Positions 8,301-11,398 of a stretch of 11,398 bases of DNA are shown here, one piece after another. The position numbers were made by a program, and so were the translations under genes. The DNA is from Treponema sp. UBA4326 (GTDB taxonomy: Bacteria > Spirochaetota > Spirochaetia > Treponematales > Treponemataceae). Positions within the stretch are counted from its first letter, which is position 1, and the number at the start of each line of letters is the position of its first letter. Location of the stretch: NCBI GenBank assembly GCA_002393835.1, contig DGTW01000259.1, positions 1 to 11,398 on the forward strand. The letters are read 5' to 3'. The notes below the pieces were generated by a model. It was not told where the DNA came from, searched no databases, and saw nothing but the letters and a program-made list of their open reading frames with translations.

Positions 8301-8537
8301 CCTGATTTTCATAATCCGGTCGATTCTTTTTTGGGCACGGTCAAAATCCTTGGGATAGGCCACCATATACCTGCTGACTTCTCGGAGCGCTTCGTTGTAT
8401 TTTTCAGAATCTATTAGGGAATCTATCTGCTTCAATGACAAAACTTCCTCACCCGCCTTTTCTGGAGCTTGTGAAAAAGAAGGGGCGAAGCAAAAAAGAG
8501 AAATAAGAATGAATAGAGCGAGACAAAATCGCCGCAT
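5328..8537 (-). CDS. Exported TPR / coiled-coil repeat protein, large, function unknown
   Basis: This 1069-residue protein has a clear signal peptide (MRRFCLALFILISLFCFAPS, cleavage around FSQA at 21-24). No lipobox precedes a Cys and there is no later membrane helix, so a periplasmic or outer-membrane-associated location is expected. The rest is almost entirely helical. TPR-like helix pairs with the pattern of alternating Tyr/Phe, Ala and a xxFxxAxxxxxxAL phrase are visible near residues 38-62, 148-172, 686-725, 760-795, 825-868, 957-995 and 1022-1048. A short repeat KKEVKKEVKK lies at 945-954. TPR proteins are scaffolds, and no enzymatic motif is seen. The ATG at 8537 is chosen because it begins the signal peptide and has GGGAAG 8 nt upstream. 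The stop lies 19 bp before the phosphatase start on the same strand, implying a two-gene operon in which this protein may be a periplasmic partner of the propeller (inference). Confidence 0.9.
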   Translation of the reverse strand: MRRFCLALFILISLFCFAPSFSQAPEKAGEEVLSLKQIDSLIDSEKYNEALREVSRYMVAYPKDFDRAQKRIDRIMKIREQYNDGAASLVEVIKSGEENRAEKLTKIRELEISEKEPTAYVSDFLDLARRTVTLGEVLVLYNRIMSDGTALVQKEKYLDATMKFQEGFAIKNEKSDVIFDSEEAEAAGEGRVVVYENDITLPVSRSVANVKNYIAGSRSLAGMAARLSECEKAYEDYIKVLSAGNFIALDSALKKVTSAFEKYADLRKLVMAEASVLERANRLAVERNPRLENSSYIYFQERFIVGDESNPDTGIVGAMDAYFNNRIESMKKKTCELVLSTLESVKTNLSEKAIFDESDKIDVEKSRIKNLADCLRSARSLHSLYALEKNADGKSLSDYHKNFNQSMDFALEFITAMTLALENSKSLAGEAFSYQNPAESDSLDDTEVVLGRIMRYGKILSDINAYVAMANEEYQKEDSYFLEKKGMGSQTTLLLESGEEKIVSPLPAKRRTAGLEVSDDMLDFRSSISFFLSLTSLNVTEAKNRSQRLWVSLARSYSSLARESYSYYDKICSDCEKLLEGEETAAEMADENEDSAIHFVKKYPKEAREKALSLRDELNKKKNDFSAQKKTLSASEEYRMTDIELNTQLLNFDLAVSDFDKLSSRCSAVIADSEKQVRSYELLLRQAYEQYELAQSSFKKENFDAANAAVESASEKFAAALDLEYSDSVREMREGTLNGLALKIQQAEYAKVLREVYSLKDKAATAYYSSNFDGAESLLVSAQAQWAKVSTEADPEIEELLAIVTTVKGVAYGRVLELSDPHYPELSYSLDMARQNFERGVELKKQKKEDEAKESFGNALSYVRNVQNVYPLNKSAQLINLGIQRELDPEGFPRLFEQQYNAAKSKSDRRERLAELEDLYEVNPNYPGLAQEIYNIKDSLGMFPKKEVKKEVKKSADMKIAEARRAFKNAGDDEDKLNAALRLANEAIAIDSSSKAAKELKLDIQLKIGSTATAILSQNDEKMYAEAARLFNQRRFADAKSLMDRLLTGRAAKKSRKVIDLYNRILKRV

Positions 8538-8545
8538 TTAAAAAA

Positions 8546-8551
8546 CTTCCC
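8546..8551 (-). promoter_or_regulatory. Ribosome binding site of the TPR-protein gene
   Basis: On the minus strand GGGAAG lies 8 nt before the ATG at 8537. It is a moderate Shine-Dalgarno match with good spacing and supports this start. It contrasts with the divergent barrel gene, which has none. Confidence 0.55.
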
Positions 8552-8558
8552 AATCTAT

Positions 8559-8602
8559 TTTTCGGTTATAATTATAACTCAGTCGAGAAAATTCACCGAA
8601 AA
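8559..8602. repeat. Inverted repeat TTTTCGGT...ACCGAAAA in the divergent promoter region
   Basis: TTTTCGGT (8559-8566) and ACCGAAAA (8595-8602) are perfect 8-bp inverted copies separated by 28 bp. Each copy reads ACCGAAAA in the direction of the gene it lies in front of: on the minus strand before the TPR gene and on the plus strand before the barrel gene. Together they bracket the minus-strand -10 box. A pair of identical sites placed symmetrically between divergent genes could be operators for one regulator. The sequence match is seen; the regulatory role is inference. Confidence 0.45.
8565..8578. promoter_or_regulatory. Palindromic -10 element of the divergent promoters
   Basis: GTTATAATTATAAC is a perfect 14-bp palindrome and contains a consensus TATAAT on each strand (plus 8567-8572, minus 8576-8571). 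On the minus strand the box would start transcription near 8564, giving a leader of about 26 nt that holds the GGGAAG ribosome binding site of the TPR gene; this is the better-supported use. On the plus strand it would give a leader of about 40 nt for the barrel gene. No good -35 box is seen for either direction; TTCGGT, read on the minus strand 18 bp upstream of the minus -10 box, is only a weak match. Confidence 0.55.
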
Positions 8603-8607
8603 TATAT

Positions 8608-8618
8608 TATAATATAAT
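8608..8618 (+). promoter_or_regulatory. Tandem TATAAT boxes abutting the barrel-gene start; leaderless promoter
   Basis: Two overlapping perfect -10 hexamers, 8608-8613 and 8613-8618, lie in a 22-bp pure A/T stretch (8599-8620) directly before the ATG at 8619. The usual distance from a -10 box to the start point places the transcript end of the first box at about 8619-8621, on the start codon itself. No Shine-Dalgarno sequence exists between 8580 and 8618. The -35 region is weak (TCGAGA at 8583-8588 with a 19-bp spacer). The boxes and the missing ribosome binding site are seen directly; a leaderless mRNA is inferred. Confidence 0.55.
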
Positions 8619-9929
8619 ATGATGAAAAAAATCTTCTCTGCCGCCTTATTTTTCATTTTTCTCTCAGGCAGTCAGGCCCTTGACCTCAGCGACTTGCAGT
8701 CTTCACTGGCAGATATTTTTTCATCGTCAATCGACCCCAACGAAGGCCGGACAGTTTTCCGCTCAATGAACATTCCTTCCGGCGGAAGAAGCGAGGCTCT
8801 AGGAACGGCATTTGCGGCCGTCAGCGACGATATAAGTTTCTTCGACTACAATCCGGCGGCAAGCGCAGTTCTCGATGCAAGCGAAATCGCTGTCTTCCAC
8901 AACGCATGGATAGCCGATTCTGCGCAGGAAACGCTTTCATTCAGCCAGAGGAGCGGGAACCTGGGCTATGGAGCGCAAGTCAAATGCTTCTACGTTCCTT
9001 TCAGCGAATACAACCTTTACGGCGACAGGGTTGCGGGAAGCTACTACAGCGAGACAAGCGCAGCCCTAAACATTGCCTACAATTTTCTCGCAGGCTACAC
9101 ATTCAAGGGACTGGCAGTTGGAGGAAACGCAAAAGTGGCCTGGCGAAGCGTTCCTGACTACACGGACAACAGGGACGACTCCATAATTTCAGGCTCAGGC
9201 CTGGAGCAGTCCGCCCTTGGTTTCATGGCAGATGCAGGGCTTTTGCTAAGGCTTAACGCCCTTAAATTCTATCAGGACAGGGACGCAAACTTAAAGCTTG
9301 CCCTAACCCTCAACAACTTTGGCTTTGCCCTAACCGGCTTCGGAAAAACAGTTCAAAAAGATGATGACACTCCGGCCAGGATTTCATTCGGCCTCTCTTA
9401 CAGGCCTTTTTCCCGCCTTATGATTACTACAGAAGTCCGAAAGCCCCTCCTTCTCAGCGATTTTTCGTCAAGCGGAAAATTTTCCTTTGCCACGGGAATA
9501 GAAAGCCAGCTGACGAAAATCTTTGCCTTTCAGCTTGGTTTTCTGCTTCAGGGGGCCAATCCACGATTCAGCATGGGAAGCGAGTTTGACATAAAGGGAA
9601 TTAAAATGAACGTGGCCTACACTCTGGATCTTACAAGCTCAGCCAATCCTATAAATCATATCAGCCTGAGTGCAAAAATAAGGATGGGAGACAGGGGTAG
9701 AAAAGAACAGCTTCAAAGGGTCGATGAAAGCTATCTGGAAGGAATAAAGTTTTATTCAGAAGGCTTATACGACGAAGCGATTCAAAAATGGGAAGAAGCC
9801 ATTCTTCTGGCCAGGGAAAGTCCCTTGTGCATAAAGTACGAGCCTGCTATTCAGGCAAGAAAAACAGCCCTGCGCTTCAACAGACAGAAGGCAGAGCTTG
9901 AAACATTCTACAACATCCCAATGAACTGA
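8619..9929 (+). CDS. UPF0164 / PorV-like outer-membrane barrel protein with C-terminal TPR
   Basis: This 436-residue protein has a signal peptide (MMKKIFSAALFFIFLSGSQA, cleavage before LDLSD). The stretch at residues 55-85 (GGRSEALGTAFAAVSDDISF and then FDYNPAASAVL) is the N-terminal signature of the UPF0164/PorV group of outer-membrane proteins related to FadL. Residues about 88-355 alternate polar and hydrophobic residues with aromatic girdles, as in beta strands, ending in the strand HISLSAKIRM. After the barrel there is a single TPR-like unit (YLEGIKFYSEGLYDEAIQKW, 372-391) and a charged helical tail. UPF0164 proteins are a paralogous family in T. pallidum; transport of hydrophobic compounds is suggested for FadL relatives but unproven here. 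The start must be one of the adjacent ATGs at 8619 or 8622, because nothing downstream preserves the signal peptide. The gene is divergent from the TPR/phosphatase operon and convergent with the GH57 gene. Confidence 0.88.
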   Translation: MMKKIFSAALFFIFLSGSQALDLSDLQSSLADIFSSSIDPNEGRTVFRSMNIPSGGRSEALGTAFAAVSDDISFFDYNPAASAVLDASEIAVFHNAWIADSAQETLSFSQRSGNLGYGAQVKCFYVPFSEYNLYGDRVAGSYYSETSAALNIAYNFLAGYTFKGLAVGGNAKVAWRSVPDYTDNRDDSIISGSGLEQSALGFMADAGLLLRLNALKFYQDRDANLKLALTLNNFGFALTGFGKTVQKDDDTPARISFGLSYRPFSRLMITTEVRKPLLLSDFSSSGKFSFATGIESQLTKIFAFQLGFLLQGANPRFSMGSEFDIKGIKMNVAYTLDLTSSANPINHISLSAKIRMGDRGRKEQLQRVDESYLEGIKFYSEGLYDEAIQKWEEAILLARESPLCIKYEPAIQARKTALRFNRQKAELETFYNIPMN

Positions 9930-9947
9930 TTTTTAGCCAAAATCAGT
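9925..9947. other. Perfect 9-bp hairpin spanning the barrel-gene stop codon
   Basis: ACTGATTTT (9925-9933) pairs perfectly with AAAATCAGT (9939-9947) around a 5-nt loop. The TGA stop of the barrel gene (9927-9929) is within the left arm. No T-tract follows on either strand, so it is not a canonical intrinsic terminator. It may protect the 3' end of the mRNA or assist termination together with the next hairpin. Only the structure is certain. Confidence 0.6.
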
Positions 9948-9968
9948 CCGCCGAGACTAACTCACATT

Positions 9969-9996
9969 AAGGCATCCGCCTTTTCTTTATTTTTTT
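9969..9996 (+). terminator. Probable intrinsic terminator of the barrel gene
   Basis: AAGGC (9969-9973), loop ATCC and GCCTT (9978-9982) form a short stem followed by a T-rich tract (9981-9984, 9986-9988, 9990-9996). It lies 40 bp after the barrel stop and overlaps the 3' end of the convergent GH57 gene. The stem has only 5 bp, so termination may be weak. No comparable signal is seen for the GH57 gene in the opposite direction. Confidence 0.5.
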
Positions 9997-11398
9997 GGCG
10001 AGAACATGCGGAAATTCATCCATGGGAAGATAATGTGCTCCCGCTCGATTCTTGTGAGCCATTCCGTGCTCACGCTGTTTGAGCCAAGGGCATCGAATAC
10101 GACCATGAAGGCCTTGATTGCTTCCTTAAAGCGTTTTTCGGCATATTCCGGGAAGAATCCGTCGTGAATCATTTTCGTCCACTCACCACTCTGGGCAAGC
10201 ATAAGCTCCCTGGCCCCGAGATTAAGGAGACGGACTTTCAGTCCAGTTTCGTTGGGGAAGCGGTCAGAAAGATCCACCATGCGCTCGCACATTTTCCTGG
10301 TATAGCGAATCATCCAGCCGTTGCTGCTGTCGAGAAGGTCTTCACCGTAGCTGTTTCCCTGAGCAGCCCCAGGATAAGGCGTGATTTTTTGAAGGGAGAA
10401 AATATTTCCAACTAAAGGAGCAGGACATGAAAGAGATATGTCTGAAGAAAGGGACTTTCTGATTACTTTTTCCAGCCAGACAATGCCTTCAGCCCAATCC
10501 TGCCCCAGACTCTTTGCGTCGATTACGCAAAGAAGGGAAGGCTCCTTTCCAGCCATGCAGGCCTCAGCTCCGTCCAGCTTGGCTTTTTTAGAGTTAAAGA
10601 AGGTCTCTGCGTCTTTTTCTGCCTGAGCAAAAGCGGCCTTCTCATCATAAACTTTATCGCCATCATTGTTCCAGTAACGGAAGTAAGATGGAATTCTGGC
10701 AGAATTTTCCTCGATGAAACCTGCCTCAACAAGTTCCTGAGCAGAAAGCTCGAAGGCAATGTCCTTGCCCTGATTCTTGTAAACAGGATTTGAAGCAAAG
10801 CCCCCCTGCCCGATTATGTCATCGGGAGTGTCCGAGTCCTGGGCAAACAGAGCCAGTGATGACTGAGACAGGCTCGTGCCTGTGTCCATGTCGCATCGAA
10901 CCGGAGTAAAGATTCCGTTTTCGGGGACATTCTCACTGAAAAGGATGGAGCGGATATCAACTATGGTATAGCGGAAACCGTAAGAACGAAGGACTTTCTC
11001 AATTCCGGGAGTATAGCCCATAAATGGAAGATAGAAGCCGTCAGGATTGCTTCCGAAATAGTGCCTGTGCGAATACAAGCCCACCTCAACCTGTGCGTTA
11101 AGGATTTCCGTCATGTCACCGTAGTGAGGCAGGAAAGCGTATGTTCCGCATGTAGACAAAAGCTCAAGATTGCCCTTTTCAGAGAAATAGGCGAATTCTT
11201 TCAGGAGATTCTGTGAATAAAGCTGAACGAAATCAGCAAGGTCTTTTTTTGCCTTGGCGAGACATGATTTTGCGTTTTCCAGAAGTTTTTCATCTGCCGA
11301 AAGTCGAATGACTTCCTTTTCGCCCAGGGCAATTCTTTTTTCCAGCCAGCGAACATACTGGCCTTTAATCATCTCGTCATCAAGAAGAGAGCAAAGGG
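9987..11398 (-). CDS. GH57 (DUF1957) branching-enzyme homologue, probable pseudoenzyme; 5' end outside window
   Basis: The frame stays open to the window edge (LCSLLDDE precedes the Met at 11372), so that Met is internal. Numbering below is from it; 461 residues follow. Compared from memory with T. thermophilus GH57 branching enzyme, family landmarks run throughout: TCGTYAFLP (74-82), PDGFYLPFMGYTPGIEKVL (110-128), LFAQD (175-179), the YRVTG-like RYWNNDG (232-238), VIDAKSLGQDWAEGIVWLEK (283-302), a C-terminal helical domain (352-426) and IIFPWMNFRMF (447-457). The family makes alpha-1,6 branches in alpha-glucans, using Glu in WLPE(C/M)xY as nucleophile and Asp in YDAELFGHWW as acid/base. Here the nucleophile position is F117. 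D285 is kept, but the following Glu, His and first Trp are Lys, Gln and Asp. Fold membership is confident; branching activity is doubtful. The missing start, with the HxH motif, should be about 60 codons upstream. Confidence 0.85.
   Translation of the reverse strand, partial: LCSLLDDEMIKGQYVRWLEKRIALGEKEVIRLSADEKLLENAKSCLAKAKKDLADFVQLYSQNLLKEFAYFSEKGNLELLSTCGTYAFLPHYGDMTEILNAQVEVGLYSHRHYFGSNPDGFYLPFMGYTPGIEKVLRSYGFRYTIVDIRSILFSENVPENGIFTPVRCDMDTGTSLSQSSLALFAQDSDTPDDIIGQGGFASNPVYKNQGKDIAFELSAQELVEAGFIEENSARIPSYFRYWNNDGDKVYDEKAAFAQAEKDAETFFNSKKAKLDGAEACMAGKEPSLLCVIDAKSLGQDWAEGIVWLEKVIRKSLSSDISLSCPAPLVGNIFSLQKITPYPGAAQGNSYGEDLLDSSNGWMIRYTRKMCERMVDLSDRFPNETGLKVRLLNLGARELMLAQSGEWTKMIHDGFFPEYAEKRFKEAIKAFMVVFDALGSNSVSTEWLTRIEREHIIFPWMNFRMFSPKK

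Noticed and set aside
8463..8537. Lipoprotein signal on the TPR protein
   Set aside because: The signal region contains Cys residues, but SLFC does not match the lipobox, so an ordinary signal peptidase I site near residues 22-24 is preferred.
11370..11372. Met at 11372 as the GH57 start codon
   Set aside because: The frame is open beyond it to the window edge, no Shine-Dalgarno sequence precedes it, and the family's N-terminal motif with HxH would be missing. The gene is partial.
1..11398. CRISPR array, tRNA/rRNA, insertion sequence, or phage genes
   Set aside because: No spaced direct repeats of CRISPR length, no recognisable tRNA or rRNA sequence, and no transposase, integrase or phage-like protein were found by reading both strands.

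Overview
The window looks like a stretch of a spirochaete chromosome, most likely Treponema. This rests on gene content: a UPF0164/PorV-like outer-membrane barrel protein (UPF0164 is a paralogous family known from T. pallidum), a very large exported propeller fused to a membrane SpoIIE/RsbU-type phosphatase, a long exported TPR-like protein, and a GH57 (DUF1957) branching-enzyme homologue. No species can be named from the sequence. Five protein genes fill almost the whole window. There is no rRNA, tRNA, insertion sequence or CRISPR array.

Layout from left to right. Positions 1-30 hold a heptanucleotide tandem repeat in which a small minus-strand coiled-coil gene (19-330) ends. Positions 331-502 are an intergenic region dominated by a large nested inverted repeat (382-481). 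Positions 503-5308 (minus) encode a 1601-residue signal-transduction protein: signal peptide, sialidase-like (BNR/Asp-box) propeller, Ig/FN3-like modules, three membrane helices, a second extracytoplasmic sensor region, HAMP, coiled coil and a PP2C/SpoIIE phosphatase with intact metal-binding aspartates. Positions 5328-8537 (minus) encode a 1069-residue exported helical/TPR protein, 19 bp upstream of the phosphatase gene and almost certainly cotranscribed with it. A compact 81-bp divergent promoter region (8538-8618) separates this operon from the plus-strand barrel gene (8619-9929). The barrel gene appears leaderless: a perfect TATAAT box sits 5 bp before its ATG and there is no Shine-Dalgarno sequence. 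A short convergent region (9930-9986) carries two hairpins. The last gene (9987 to beyond 11398, minus) is a GH57 branching-enzyme homologue whose 5' end is cut by the window edge.

How the genes may work together (inference): a divergent envelope module of an outer-membrane barrel with a TPR tail, a long exported TPR/coiled-coil protein and a transmembrane phosphatase with a large periplasmic propeller could sense something in the periplasm and signal through cytoplasmic dephosphorylation. No kinase, anti-sigma factor or STAS-domain partner is in the window, so the target is unknown.

The strongest oddities are: the GH57 protein has Phe where the catalytic nucleophile Glu should be and has lost most of the second catalytic motif, so it looks like a pseudoenzyme; the phosphatase domain carries an approximately 150-residue insert before its last metal-binding motif; the intergenic palindrome folds better as plus-strand RNA than as minus-strand RNA; the divergent promoter is symmetric; and the heptad repeat places stop codons in all six frames.
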